DNA of 64,000 bases from Haladaptatus sp. R4. Lineage in GTDB: Archaea; Halobacteriota; Halobacteria; Halobacteriales; Haladaptataceae. Each line of letters starts with the position of its first letter. Within the stretch, counting starts at the first letter, position 1. Below are positions 1 to 10,313 of this stretch, one piece after another. The stretch is taken from contig NZ_LWHG01000003.1 of assembly GCF_001625445.1 (NCBI RefSeq), positions 48,177 through 112,176 on the forward strand, given 5' to 3'. The notes beneath the pieces are model-generated. The model was not told the DNA's origin and did not search any database. It worked only from the letters and a program-made list of their open reading frames with translations. Made by a program: the position numbers and the translations under genes.

Positions 1-1144
1 TTGGACGACCTCGTCGCCGAGCACGGTGGAACCCGACTCACGGCGACGACGGACTACGGTGCAGTCCGCGAAACCGACGCGACGTTCCTCGCGCTACCGA
101 CCCCGTCCCGTCCGGACGGTAGTATCGACACGTCGATCATCGAGGCGGGAGCGCGTTCGCTCGGCGAGGCGTTGGAGTCGAAAGAGGACTACCACCTCGT
201 CCTCCCGTCAAGAGTACCGTCGTTCCCGGAACGACCGAGGACGTACTCGGGTCCATCATCGAGGACGCTCGGGCAAGACCCGAGGGAAGGACTTCGACGT
301 GGCGATGAACCCCGAATTCCTCCGTGAGGGAAGTGCGGTGGATGATTTCCTCGCCCCGGACAAAGTGGTTCTCGGAACGGAGAACGAACGTGCGAACGAA
401 CGGTTGTCGGCGGTTTTCGAACCCCTTATCGAATCGTCCGAACCCGCCGTGGTCGAGACCGGCATCCGCGAGGCGGAGATGATCAAGTACGCGAACAACG
501 CGTTCCTCGCCACGAAGGTCAGCCTCGTCAACGAACTCGGAAACATCTGCAAGGAGTACGACGTCGACGCCTACGAGGTCATGGACGCCATCGGTTTGGA
601 CGACCGTATCGGCGAGCGATTCCTTCGCAGCGGCGTCGGATGGGGTGGAAGCTGTTTCCCGAAGGACACGGCCGCGTTGGTCGCCGCCGCTCACGAGAAG
701 GGATACGAACCGTCCCTCGTCGAAGCGGCCATCGAAGTGAACGAGAAACAGCCCAAGCGGTTGCTCGAACTGCTCGAAGACCACGTCCCGCTTCAGGGCA
801 AGCAGATTGCGGTGCTCGGACTCGCGTTCAAGCCGGGAACCGACGACGTTCGTAACTCCCGTGCGATTCCGATCATCGAAGGGTTACAGGACGGTGGCGC
901 GACAGTCGTGGCGTACGACCCCGTGGCGACCGAAAACATGCGCGAACACTTCCCCGACATCGAGTACGTCGATTCCGCACGGACGGCGCTCGATGGGGCC
1001 GACGGGGCGCTCGTCGTTACCGATTGGGACGAGTTCGCCGCGTTGGACGACGAGTTCGATTCGATGCGGGATCAGGTCGTCGTGGACGGCCGTCGTATCG
1101 TTCAGCGCCGCGAGGGTATCGTCTACGAGGGTCTCACCTGGTGA
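1..1144 (+). CDS. Nucleotide-sugar dehydrogenase (UDP-glucose/UDP-ManNAc 6-dehydrogenase family), 5' truncated, two frame breaks
   Basis: NAD-dependent oxidation of a UDP-hexose to the UDP-uronic acid, supplying acidic sugars for surface glycans. The N-terminal Rossmann GxGxxG is missing because the gene begins before the window. Visible parts are the [13 protein letters not shown] loop, [11 protein letters not shown], the central [15 protein letters not shown] helix, the catalytic-cysteine motif GGSCFPKD (Cys codon 653-655) and the C-terminal domain with [16 protein letters not shown]. The reading frame changes near 206 (to [16 protein letters not shown]) and again near 268 (to [17 protein letters not shown]), both fitting one-base deletions. 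The TTG at position 1 is internal and is not taken as the start. The exact UDP-sugar cannot be told. Confidence 0.9.
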   Translation, partial: WTTSSPSTVEPDSRRRRTTVQSAKPTRRSSRYRPRPVRTVVSTRRSSRRERVRSARRWSRKRTTTSSSRQEYRRSRNDRGRTRVHHRGRSGKTRGKDFDVAMNPEFLREGSAVDDFLAPDKVVLGTENERANERLSAVFEPLIESSEPAVVETGIREAEMIKYANNAFLATKVSLVNELGNICKEYDVDAYEVMDAIGLDDRIGERFLRSGVGWGGSCFPKDTAALVAAAHEKGYEPSLVEAAIEVNEKQPKRLLELLEDHVPLQGKQIAVLGLAFKPGTDDVRNSRAIPIIEGLQDGGATVVAYDPVATENMREHFPDIEYVDSARTALDGADGALVVTDWDEFAALDDEFDSMRDQVVVDGRRIVQRREGIVYEGLTW

Positions 1145-1385
1145 TCCCGAACGGGGTTCGTTTCGCTGTCGGAATCAGTTACTGACGAACGCTTTTTTCG
1201 AATCTCGGACGTTCAGCGTCGTCACCGTTATTGCGGGGGAACCGTCTCTCCCGATTCTATATTCCAGTCTCAATTTAATTATCCGATATTGTGTCTCGTG
1301 ACACGCATGTTTAACACAATTCCAGTTTTCTTGGAGAAAACTACTTCAATCGGTGTTGTAATGAATACCCATGAGATCGTACGGG

Positions 1386-3004
1386 ATGCCAGTCTCAACG
1401 AAAAATACGCTTCGTATCGTCGCCGTTCTGTTGATCGTCGCCCTCTTGGTCCCGGTTGCGTTTACGGCCCTCACGACGAACAAGGCGCTCGCAACGGACG
1501 GGGAGTTACGGAAGAACGCACAGAACGTCACGTTCATTTCCACGCAGGGAGGGTCGACGCACGTCTACAAACACGCCGGTAAACTCGTGGCCGTCCAAAC
1601 AGATACGAAACGGCTCATCTGGAAGCACGACAAGTATCGCCGATACATGGATATCGATCCGATCGGACGGGATCGAATTCTGTTCGTCGCGGGTGAACAA
1701 ACCGGCCCGAACGAGTTCCAGCGCGTTGCCGTACTGATGAATTGGCGTAACGGCACCGAACTGGAAAAGTTCGACGTGCCGCACGATACGCACGATATCG
1801 ACTATCTGGGTGGCCACCGCTATGCGATCGCTGATAAGTATAACAACCGTGCGTATATCTACAATTCCCGGACGAACCGGACGACCTGGGAGTACAAATT
1901 CGCGAATCACTACCCGAAGAGCGCGGGTGGCGGCAAGACCCACTTGAACAACATCGCGCTGGGTAACAACGGTACGTCGTCGTTCTCAGCCCTCGCAACT
2001 ACGACCGAGTCATTCAGGTCGATAAAAAAACGAAGAAGACGGACTGGACGCTGGGACACGAGGACGATTACGACATTCTCTACGAGCAACACAATCCGCT
2101 CGTCCTCACGCGTGACCCGCTGACGGTGCTCGTCGCGGACAGCGAGAACAACCGGATCGTCGAGTACCAGCGGTCGGACGGCGAGTGGAAGCTTACTTGG
2201 GGGTATCGAGGCGACCTCCTCTGGCCGCGCGATGCGGACCGACTTCCGAACGGAAACACGCTCATCGGCGACACGCTCAACGACCGAGCCATCGAGGTCA
2301 CCCCGGACCGAAAGATAGTCTGGGAGTATCACGTCGAACGGTCCGTCTACGACGTGGAACGACTCCAGTACGGTGACGAACCGACCGGGCCGACCATGGC
2401 GAGCCAGCGTGACCGATTTGACGAGGTCATGCCGTCGAAGGCGGATTCCGAGTTGGCCTTCTTGTCGTCGTTCGAAAAATCGTATCGAAAGTCGTTCCAA
2501 ATACTCACGTGGGTGCTCCCGGACTGGGTGACCATGCGCGAGTACGGGTTCCTCCTCTCCGCGACGATGTTGGCCCTCGGATGGGTCGCCACCGAATCGC
2601 TGTACGTCGTTCCGCTATCGCGACTTCGGGACGCCACGGTCGTCGATCGATTCGCTGCGAGTACAACCCGGCTTCCGACCGCTCGACTCGCGACGGGTGT
2701 CGCGGCCGCTGCGGTATTGATGGGTCTCTGTCTGATCGTCCTCCTTCCGGTTTCCGGCGGGCAGACGACCCTCTATCTCGGTCTCGGACTGCTGTTGCTG
2801 ACACGGGGAATCGGAACGCCGACACTGTTGGACGAGGTAATTCCCCGAAGGATCCGGGCGGCGGTAACAGTCGGCGTGTATCTGTGTTCCCTCCTCGGTG
2901 TGGTCGGGTTCATCGCGCTCGCGGTCACCCGCCCCGATTCCGGCTTGGTGTATGCGGGCTTCGCGGCGCTCCTCCTGTTGGCGACTGTGAACCGAGCGAG
3001 ATAA
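1386..3004 (+). CDS. Arylsulfotransferase (ASST)-like beta-propeller protein with C-terminal membrane domain, one frame break
   Basis: Membrane-anchored protein with an extracytoplasmic repeat domain. The start at 1386 (MPVSTKNTLRI) places one hydrophobic helix directly after the N terminus (VAVLLIVALLVPVAF). The next ~330 residues are propeller-like repeats with HDIDYLGGHRYAIADKYNNR, ADSENNRIVEYQRSDGEW and WPRDADRLPNGNTLIGDTLN, as in arylsulfotransferase-type families. After WVLPDWVTMREYGF there are about four membrane helices. The frame changes near 1976-1985, where VVLSPRNYDRVIQVDKKT restores the repeat. Catalysis is not proven: the family also holds PQQ-like structural propellers. It lies beside glycan genes, so sulfate or glycan handling at the cell surface is possible. 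Confidence 0.7.
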
Positions 3005-3292
3005 CCAACAACCCTTTTCGACCCGTCTTTTTCGAGATACGCTTCCTTCGTCCACTGAATCGTGCGTTCCTCCATCCGGAAAACGAGCGCGTGCCGCGCC
3101 CGGAGGGACGGGGAGTCATCGACGAACGACGAGCGACCTGCGACGAACGAGAAGGGGGTGACGCCGTCGTAACCGTGCGGAGTTCACGCAAACAGTGCCG
3201 ATGCGGAGTTCACGCGAAAAAGACTGCACTGGACAAGGACCGGTGAAAAACACTCGTGGAAACGACACGAGAAGTGACGACGTGTCGTCGAA

Positions 3293-4737
3293 CTACTGTT
3301 CGTCTTCGCCACTGACGAGGTCTCCGACGTCCCTGACCACTCCCCATAGCTGTCGAACCACGATTTGTACGTCGAACCAGAACGACTGCCGACGGATGTA
3401 CTCGATGTCGTATCGGAGTTTCTTGGCCGGTTCGTGTCCAGTGGCATCGCTGATCTGTGCGAGACCGGTCAAACCGGGCTTGATGAACCATCGTTTTCTC
3501 CATTCGACGACGCCCGTTTCGATGTCGGAGTCCAGTTCAGGTCGCTCCGGACGTGGACCGACGACACTCATATCTCCCGCCAGAATCGACCACAGTTGTG
3601 GAATCTCGTCCAAGTGAGTCCGTCGGAGGATTTTCCCCACACGCGTGACGCGAGGGTCGACTTCCCCCTTGTCCTCTTCGCTTAATTTGGCCCCCGTTCC
3701 GGCTTCCGCGTCGGTAACCATACTCCGGAACTTGTACACCTGGAACGTGCCGCCGAACTCCGCGGTTCGTGCTTGGCTGTAGAACACGGGACCGGAACTG
3801 TCGAGTTTGACCGCCAGCGCGATGAGGCCGAGGAGCGGCGCGAACAGGAGGAGACTGCTGGCTGCGAACAGCACGTCGAACGACCGCTTCAGGAGGTAAT
3901 CCTGCCAGTCCCACGGTTCGAGCGCGATTTCGATGAGTTCGTCGTCTTCCGTCGCCTCCGCCTTGGTGAGAACGCTGTCTATCTGTCTACGGGGTGCCTT
4001 CGCGGTGACGCCGTGTTTGTAACACGTGTCGAGCGCGCCGAAGAACTCGGCTCGGTCGGTGGTCGAGAACGCCAGGATGGCGGTATCGACGCTGTTTTCG
4101 AGCAGGACGTCCTCCAACCGGGAGAGTCCGCCGAGGCGTTCCACGCCCGCCAACGGTTGTTCCGTGCCGCCGTCCGGGGCGACTTGCTCACGTTCCCGGT
4201 CCGTGATTTCGGCCCCGCTCAACGGCGAAACGTACCCCAACACGGGTGTGTTGATAACGGTGAGAACGTCCCGAATGTAGCGGATGTCGTCCCCGATGAC
4301 GATGGGACAGTCGGTTTTGATGGCCGGTCGGCGGCGGATGGTAACGAACAGAAGCGGGAGGAGAACGCAGAGAAACGCGGCGACGATGATGAGCGTCGAG
4401 CGCGGGAGTCGGTACGTATAGTCGAAGTACCCTATCGTCGCGAGTCCGAGAACCGCGATGAGGAGCCGTTTTTCGGTGACGAACAGGGTGTCGAGTATTC
4501 GCCGCGGACGCGGCTTGTACATCGGGGCAAGGCACGCCTAACGACGAAGACCGTGAGAAGCCCGGCGATACCGATCTGCCTCGGCGGCAGTTGTACCGCC
4601 TGAAGCTGGTCGATTATCGGGAACGTAGTCGTTACGAACCCCTGTATCGAGGAGCTATTGGCGACGATGACCGCAGCAGAGACGAAGAGGATCGTTCCCG
4701 TGATACTCGTGAAACGATAACGAAATCCGGAGGGCAT
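3293..4737 (-). CDS. Exopolysaccharide-type polyprenyl-phosphate sugar-1-phosphate transferase, one frame break
   Basis: Starts glycan assembly by moving a sugar-1-phosphate from a nucleotide sugar to a polyprenyl (in archaea dolichyl) phosphate at the inner membrane face. The C-terminal bacterial sugar-transferase domain (PF02397 type) is clear: KRSFDVLFAASSLLLFAPLL membrane re-entrant helix, YKFRSMVTDAE, DPRVTRVGKILRRTHLDEIP, MSVVGPRPERPE and KPGLTGLAQISD. The N-terminal half has about four membrane helices. The first ~70 residues (MPSGFRYRFTSITGTILF...) are in another frame and join the rest near 4525-4545, fitting one lost base; translation would otherwise begin at 4522 (MYKPRPRRILDTLF). 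With UppP and the ligase-like gene it suggests a lipid-linked glycan pathway. Confidence 0.85.
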
Positions 4738-4999
4738 TATTTAACTGACGTAGGTATTACAAAGTCATAAATGCTACGTCCAATTAACGCTTGTAATCAT
4801 TTTTGAATCTATTATAATAAATAAGGTAATAGTTTGATAGATATTCATATGTTATTCTTCGTTACGGTTGGGCGGTTCGCCTCCCGACGGTTTTGTCAGC
4901 GTCACGAAACGAGAGGCGGATGGACTCGGTAATCTTTCCCTACACATTCGTAGAGGAATCATTACAATAGTGATCGTCACCGTTCCTCGTAATTAAGAC

Positions 5000-5122
5000 A
5001 TGAACGCGAACGTGGATACCACTCGGTCGTCGGAGTGTTACCCGTTCTGGAAGGGGTACCTCCTCGCAGTGGCCTTGTCGATCGTTTTGTGGGTTCTCTT
5101 CATTGGTCTCCTCGTTTTCTAG
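5000..5122 (+). CDS. Tiny single-pass membrane peptide (40 aa), paralogue of the one at 6326
   Basis: No known family recognised. ATG to TAG gives 40 residues: a polar N terminus MNANVDTTRSSECYP, then one long hydrophobic helix FWKGYLLAVALSIVLWV running to the C terminus. It shares the pattern FW-x2-(Y/F)-LL-(A/S)-V-x2-S-(I/L)-x-LWV with the peptide at 6326-6442 on the same strand. Similarity of the helix, and not just composition, argues that both are real genes. It lies alone in an AT-rich gap between the sugar transferase and UppP genes, both on the other strand, so it has its own promoter. Function unknown; a small membrane accessory of the glycan machinery is a guess. Confidence 0.55.
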   Translation: MNANVDTTRSSECYPFWKGYLLAVALSIVLWVLFIGLLVF

Positions 5123-5216
5123 GGACGTGGAAACGAGTGGACCGTCGGACGACCCATCGTGATCTGAATATTACATAAATGCTATCTTGGATGAACCGAT
5201 ATACTACAACGAAACG

Positions 5217-5297
5217 ATGACGAGGGATGAAGCGTTGATAGCCATCGGAATCATTCTCGGCGTGTGCGGACTCGGATATACGATAATCGGAATTTGA
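5217..5297 (+). CDS. Possible 26-aa hydrophobic peptide
   Basis: A short open frame MTRDEALIAIGIILGVCGLG ending YTIIGI, almost entirely one membrane helix after a charged start. It ends three bases before the restored stop of the convergent uppP gene at 5301. Length alone is not proof of coding. Its neighbourhood (two related membrane micropeptides within 1.1 kb) makes it worth recording. No homologous family recognised. Confidence 0.3.
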   Translation: MTRDEALIAIGIILGVCGLGYTIIGI

Positions 5298-5300
5298 GAA

Positions 5301-6124
5301 TCACAGGGTAAAGAGGAACACGCCACCGAGGACCGCGAGCGTTCCGATACCGACGCACACGGCCCAGAAGGACACCCGTTGACGACCCGTAGCAGGGCGT
5401 CGATGGTAATATACCCGATAACGGCGCTGGTTCCGATGGCGATGACCGCCGCTTTCAGTGAAACGGTCGGGAGTGCTCCCGTTTTGAGGACGACCAACAT
5501 CCCGGCACCCGCCGCCGCCGGAATGCTCAGCAGAAACGAGAGGCGAAACGCGTTCACGCCGTCGTATCCCCGGAAGAGGAGCGTTCCGGCGGTCGTCCCC
5601 GACCGGGAAACGCCCGGAAGGATGGACAGGCCTTGCATACTCCCGACGAGCACCGCATCCTGCAGCGTTGGCGTTTCCCGGTTCCCCAGTTCGAACTGGT
5701 CGGCGGTTCGAAGCAGGATACCAGTTCCAATCAGCAGGACGCCGATGAGCGCCACAAATCCGCCGCCAGCGAGGTCAGAGACGACCGCATCGAGGGTTAC
5801 GTACGCGAGGATACCGACGATACCCGACGCGAGCATCGCGACGACGATGAACGACAGTTCGGCTTGTTGCTCATCGAACGCCGAACGAGGACGCCACGTC
5901 GGAAGCGATTCGAGAACGCGTTGAACCTCGTCGCGATAGTACACGGTCGCCGCGATAGCCGTTCCGAGGTGCAGAAAGAGCGAAAACTGAACGGCCGCTT
6001 TCGGCTGTTTTCCCATCGCACGGAGGAACAGCGTGATGTTGCCCTCGCTCGATATCGGCAGCCATTCGAAAATTCCCTGCAGAATACCAGTTACAAATGC
6101 GATTACGAGGGAGGTATCGACCAT
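5301..6124 (-). CDS. uppP: Undecaprenyl-diphosphatase family (UppP/BacA-type polyprenyl diphosphatase), one frame break
   Basis: Integral membrane phosphatase recycling the polyprenyl (dolichyl) diphosphate carrier released in glycan transfer. The two family signatures are present: EWLPISSEGN near residue 20 (archaeal form of the bacterial EWLPVSSSGH) and PGVSRSGTTAGTLLFRG near the middle, with about eight membrane helices. Start chosen at 6124 (MVDTSLVIAFVTG), where the family begins; an upstream in-frame extension to 6199 is charged and unlike the family. The last 25 residues (SFWAVCVGIGTLAVLGGVFL to TAG/TGA at 5301) are restored by one lost base near 5383; without it the tail is basic nonsense. 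About 274 aa, the usual length. Confidence 0.85.
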
Positions 6125-6325
6125 TAACGGTGGGATATTTCGCAAAGAACATAGGCGATTCGGTTTCTGTCGTTTCCCGTTAGTTCGACGACGATACACA
6201 ATGATATACTGATTACGTGTTCGATTAAAACTCCGGTGTGGATCGAACGTGCCGTCTGTCTACTTAATGACTGTCCATGTTAACCCCACAATAAATGGAT
6301 CTACAGACGTGAAGTGATACTATAG

Positions 6326-6442
6326 ATGGCGATCGCAGACCCCAAGTTAGAACTCCCAGAATTCGCTGGCTTCTGGACCGCATTCCTACTTTCGGTACTC
6401 GTCTCCCTGTTCCTGTGGGTCGCAATATTCCGGCTATTCTAA
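6326..6442 (+). CDS. Tiny single-pass membrane peptide (38 aa), paralogue of the one at 5000
   Basis: ATG to TAA gives MAIADPKLELPEFAG followed by one membrane helix FWTAFLLSVLVSLFLWV and a short AIFRLF end. The helix aligns without gaps to that of the peptide at 5000-5122. The sequence AAGTGAT a few bases before the ATG is a weak ribosome site. The gene sits between uppP and the ligase-like gene, facing the opposite way to both. No known family; function unknown. Confidence 0.55.
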   Translation: MAIADPKLELPEFAGFWTAFLLSVLVSLFLWVAIFRLF

Positions 6443-6515
6443 TATTTTTGCCAATCCGAATTTGCTGTGGATTTCGAAGAAGTATCGGATAAACAATGTC
6501 GTAGTTTGAATTCGA

Positions 6516-7943
6516 TCAGTCGAGGTAGCCGCAGATGAGATAGCCGAACACGAGCGCCGAGAGTATCGAGCCAATCGCGACGTTGAACAGCGAATATGCT
6601 TCGAACATCTGATGGACCGCGAATCCGAACGCGAACGCGAGCATCGCAACGTCGACGCTGTCCCGACGGACGATTCCTTCGAGGATACTTCCCCCGACGA
6701 GTGTGAGGTACGCGAGGCCGCCAACCACACCGACCTGGAGGAATATCTCGACGTAGGAGTTGTGCGGCGAGTGTCCGCGAATCCTCTCGACGGAGATGAA
6801 CGGGGCAATGACGTCGTGCGTGTTGACGACCCCGTATCCGAACGCTGATGGAGCGTGGTAGACGGCCTGAACGCCCGCTTTCCAGAGGACGAATCGACCG
6901 TTCGTGTCTATCGGCACTATCGACAGGAAGATTCCACCGATGAACAGGACCGTCATCGCTCCCAAACCGACGACGGTGAACGGGAGACTCCGACGGTCGA
7001 AAGCCAGGTATCCGACGTAGATGACCGATGCCAGGCCGAACGCGAGCCACGACGACCGGGAGTAAGAGAGGACGAGGGCGAGGACGTTCAACACCAATAG
7101 CGGTATCGCCATCGAGGCCGCGACGTACCGCCTTTGTCGTACGGAATCGCTCGCCAACACGAGCGCTCCGAACGCACCCGCGAAGGCGACGATTCCGGTG
7201 GTGTTCGGGTTCGAGAATATCGACTGGAGGAAATGGGTTTGCCCGAAGAGCGGGAGGTCGAACGTCGCGTGATACAGTTGGATTTGCAGCCACGACAGTT
7301 GGTAGTTCCCGACCACGTACGCCGGAAGACCCACCAAGGCGACGAATCCGGAGATGAGCGATACGGCCCACAGGAAGACGTCACGATTGACGTATCTCGG
7401 CAGGAAAAAGAGGCTCAGTCCGAAGACGAGCGCCACGTACACGACGAACGATGCCTTCGTCGACCCGGCACTCATCTCGTTGACGTGATAGAAATACACC
7501 CCGAGCAACACCGAATACGCGCCGATGAACAGCGCCCGACTTCGGACGAACTCCACGAAGCGATGGCCGAGAATCGGGTACAGAACGTACAGTATGTAGA
7601 CGAACGCGACCTGGAAGGTCCGCCCATCCGGCGGAATGTACTTGTTGTGTTGTCGCAGGAGGACGAACGTCAGCAGTATCAGTACGGACACTTGTGCGAC
7701 GTGTAGCCACAAGTTCCGGTCCCGGTTGTAATAACTGTACATGAGCAACAAAACCGGAGCGAGGTAGAGATAGAGCATGTCGATATGAAACGATCCGTAC
7801 TGTTCGGGTGCGTTCGGCACGCGAAGAAGAACCGCGACGAAGAGGAGCGGTATCAAAAGCAGTTGGAGTAAGGCTATCGGCTGAAACTCGCCGGTAAGGG
7901 GATTCAGGGATACGGAGGTCGTTCGTTGGTCACGGATACTCAT
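6516..7943 (-). CDS. O-antigen ligase family (Wzy_C-type) membrane glycan ligase/polymerase
   Basis: Polytopic membrane protein of 475 aa with about 11-12 helices. The large extracytoplasmic loop typical of the WaaL/Wzy family holds FGYGVVNTHDV and GHSPHNSYVEIFLQVGVVGG (the conserved H-x2-N-x-Y region), preceded by the YSRSSWLAFG helix start. The family transfers or polymerises glycans from polyprenyl diphosphate carriers outside the membrane. In archaea its substrate is usually unknown. It is intact, unlike most neighbours, and starts at 7943 (MSIRDQRTTSVS). With the sugar transferase and UppP it completes a plausible lipid-linked glycan route; the flippase and most glycosyltransferases are not in the window. 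Confidence 0.82.
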   Translation of the reverse strand: MSIRDQRTTSVSLNPLTGEFQPIALLQLLLIPLLFVAVLLRVPNAPEQYGSFHIDMLYLYLAPVLLLMYSYYNRDRNLWLHVAQVSVLILLTFVLLRQHNKYIPPDGRTFQVAFVYILYVLYPILGHRFVEFVRSRALFIGAYSVLLGVYFYHVNEMSAGSTKASFVVYVALVFGLSLFFLPRYVNRDVFLWAVSLISGFVALVGLPAYVVGNYQLSWLQIQLYHATFDLPLFGQTHFLQSIFSNPNTTGIVAFAGAFGALVLASDSVRQRRYVAASMAIPLLVLNVLALVLSYSRSSWLAFGLASVIYVGYLAFDRRSLPFTVVGLGAMTVLFIGGIFLSIVPIDTNGRFVLWKAGVQAVYHAPSAFGYGVVNTHDVIAPFISVERIRGHSPHNSYVEIFLQVGVVGGLAYLTLVGGSILEGIVRRDSVDVAMLAFAFGFAVHQMFEAYSLFNVAIGSILSALVFGYLICGYLD

Positions 7944-8201
7944 TGGTTTGGTCCTCTCTATCGGTACTACCGTTGAACCATAGCATAAAAAGAGTATTTC
8001 TTTGTCTTTTTGTATAACTTAGGAAGAACTAAACATGACACATCCCAAATAGATGATTGCGAATACGGGAGTCGAGGCGTCCACTCGGAAGTGTAGATCG
8101 TCGTGGATAATCCCTGTCTTCGCTCGCTGAAGTGAGTGAACGTCGATGGAGACGTATATTCCACACAAAGTTAATCCGGTTTGTCGTCCTGTTTTCACAC
8201 G

Positions 8202-8969
8202 ATGCCGAACGAACTATTCGATTTGGAAGGGGAAGTCGCGGTCGTGACCGGCGGAACGCGGGGTATCGGACTCGCCATCGCGCAGGCGTTCGCCGACGCC
8301 GGTGCGGCCGTCGTCCCCACGTCCCGTAGTGAGGACGCCGTCGATGCCGCCGTCGAGGACGTTCGAGACCGTGGCGCGGATTCGCTGGCATCGCCCGTCG
8401 ATGTCGCCGACGAGGACGACATTACGACACTGTTCGACCGCGTGGAGTCGGAACTCGGCGGTGCCGATATCGTCGTGAACAACGCCGGGTTCAATCCGGA
8501 CGACGCGCTCGGAAAGCCGGAGGACGTCTCTGCAGACGCCTTCGATTCGGTGATGGACGTCAACCTCCGCGGTGCGTTCCTCTGTTCGAAACACGCTGCG
8601 GAACGGTTACACGAGTCGGGCGGGAGCGTCATCAACGTCGCCAGCGTCGGCGGGATGGTCGGCCTCCCGCGCCAGCATCCGTACGTCGCGTCGAAGCACG
8701 GCCTCGTCGGACTCACGCGAAGCCTCGCGCTCGACTGGGCACCGACCGTCCGAGTGAACGCCGTCGCCCCGGGCTACGTCAGCACCGACCTCACCGAGGG
8801 ACTCGAAGCGAACGACCGACTCCGCCAGTCGATCATCGACCGAACCCCGATCGACCGCTTCGCGGAACCCGAGGAAATCGCCGCACCGGTCCTCTTTCTC
8901 GCCAGCGACGCCGCCTCGTTCGTCACCGGAAGCTGTCTCACCGTGGACGGCGGATGGACGGCGCAGTGA
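8202..8969 (+). CDS. SDR-family NAD(P)-dependent oxidoreductase
   Basis: Classical short-chain dehydrogenase of 255 aa. Seen: the dinucleotide loop TGGTRGIG, NNAGFNPDDA, the INVASVGG serine strand, catalytic YVASK, and VNAVAPGYVSTDL followed by the C-terminal FVTGSCLTVDGGW typical of FabG/glucose-dehydrogenase-like SDRs. Start 8202 (MPNELFDLEGE) is chosen over an upstream in-frame ATG at 8181 because it gives the family N terminus, and AAAGTTAAT lies about 30 nt before it as a possible box A. The substrate cannot be told; sugar or hydroxy-acid oxidation would fit the later neighbourhood. Confidence 0.88.
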   Translation: MPNELFDLEGEVAVVTGGTRGIGLAIAQAFADAGAAVVPTSRSEDAVDAAVEDVRDRGADSLASPVDVADEDDITTLFDRVESELGGADIVVNNAGFNPDDALGKPEDVSADAFDSVMDVNLRGAFLCSKHAAERLHESGGSVINVASVGGMVGLPRQHPYVASKHGLVGLTRSLALDWAPTVRVNAVAPGYVSTDLTEGLEANDRLRQSIIDRTPIDRFAEPEEIAAPVLFLASDAASFVTGSCLTVDGGWTAQ

Positions 8970-9024
8970 TGGGGGCAGGCGTTCCGCCACAACTCCTATC
9001 CGCTGGTCGCTGGTATCCGACGAT

Positions 9025-9159
9025 ATGGTTCGACTCTCTTCGACGGTGATCCTCGCCGGTATCGTCCTGTTGCTCATCCCGATTCCCCCCATCGCGACGA
9101 TTCTCGGGATACTCACCCTCGCCCTCGGGGCCGTGCTTCGATTCATATTCGACATGTAG
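9025..9159 (+). CDS. Small two-helix membrane protein (44 aa)
   Basis: ATG to TAG gives MVRLSSTVILAGIVLLLIPI, a PIPPIATI turn, and a second helix ILGILTLALGAVLRFIF. The proline turn flanked by two hydrophobic helices suggests a helical hairpin. Such orphan hairpins occur in haloarchaeal genomes, but I recognise no named family. It lies 55 bp after the SDR gene and converges with the LLM gene. Confidence 0.5.
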   Translation: MVRLSSTVILAGIVLLLIPIPPIATILGILTLALGAVLRFIFDM

Positions 9160-9206
9160 TGGGGCGAGCCGCGATTTACCCGATTTTCGTGAGCCGCGTT
9201 TCACGG

Positions 9207-10240
9207 TTATCGCGGTGTCAACCCGACCGCGTCCGCGAGCAGTTCGTGTGACCGGAGTTCGTCCTCCGGGTTCGCGAACTGGTTCTGCACGATGACTTCC
9301 TCGACGCCGGTTTGGCCGGTCATCTGGTCCAACAGATCGCGGACGGTATCGGGACTGCCGGAGATTTGACGCGGCCATTCGTGCGGAACGATGGTATCTG
9401 GCGTCGGATCGGGGACGCGCCGTGTTCGTCGATAGCCGTCTCGACCGAGTAGATCGGGTCCTCGTTCACGCGGCCCTGCTGTAGCCGCTGTCGGGTTGCC
9501 TCCGGCACCGCGCGAAGCCGTGCCGCCTCCTCGTCCGTCTCGGCACAGGTGACGTTCACCGCGATCATGCCGTACGGTTCGTCCGGCCCCGCACCGTTCG
9601 GCGACGGCTGGAAGTGGTCCCGATACACCTCGAACGCCCGGACTGCGGGTTTGGGTCTGATGAACGACGCAAAGCAGTAGCGAAGCCCCAATTCGCCCGC
9701 GATTGCCGCGCTCGACGGGCTGGAGCCGAGCACCCAGACGTCCGGAATTCCGTCGCGTGAGCGCGCGACGGACAACTGTTTGAAGGGATTATCGTCGTCG
9801 AATCCGCCGTAGAGGAACTTCGTCACCTCGTCTATCTTTTCGGCGTGGTCGTTGGGGTTTCGCTGCTGGCTCCGCTCGTTCTGGAGCGCGAAGTCCGAGA
9901 CCGGGTTCCCCGTCGCGCGTCCGAGTCCGAGGTCGATGCGGTCCGGGGCGAGCGCGTCGAGGACGCGAATGCTTTCGGCCACTTTGTACGGGCTGTAGTG
10001 ATTCAGAAGCACCGTCCCGGAGCCGACGCGGATATCGGACGTTTGGGCGGCCAGATGGGAGATCAGCACTTCGGGCGACGTGCTGGCGAGTCGGTCGGTG
10101 AAGTCGTGGTGTTCGGCCACCCAGAATCGTGAGTATCCGAGCCGTTCGGCGTGCTGTGCGCGTTCGAGCGTGTTTTCGAACGCCTCCGTCGCCGTGCCGT
10201 CCTCCGGAATCGGTGCGAGGTCCACGAGCGATAGTTCCAT
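9207..10240 (-). CDS. LLM-class flavin-dependent oxidoreductase (luciferase-like), one frame break
   Basis: Bacterial-luciferase-fold enzyme using FMN or F420. The N terminus MELSLVDLAPIPEDGTA, then RFWVAEHHDFTDRLASTSPE, GSGTVLLNHYSPYKVAE, RIDLGLGRATGNPV and VWVLGSSPSSAAIAGELGL match the MsnO8/YhbW-like subgroup. Start 10240 is chosen over 10255 because family members begin M-x-L-S-x-L-D-x-x-P. The frame changes near 9405. After it the chain reads on through TIVPHEWPRQISGSPDTV and EEVIVQNQFANPEDELRSHE to a stop at 9207, giving about 344 aa, the normal length. Substrate unknown. Confidence 0.85.
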
Positions 10241-10313
10241 ACTCGGGATTACCACGCGAAACGGATAACCGTGACTTCCCCGGAAGTTTCGGTGTCGTAT
10301 TTCGGCTCTCGGA

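Noticed and set aside
2509..3246. 245-aa frame overlapping the end of the ASST-like gene
   Set aside because: Overlaps the membrane domain in another frame and is highly basic, unlike haloarchaeal proteins.
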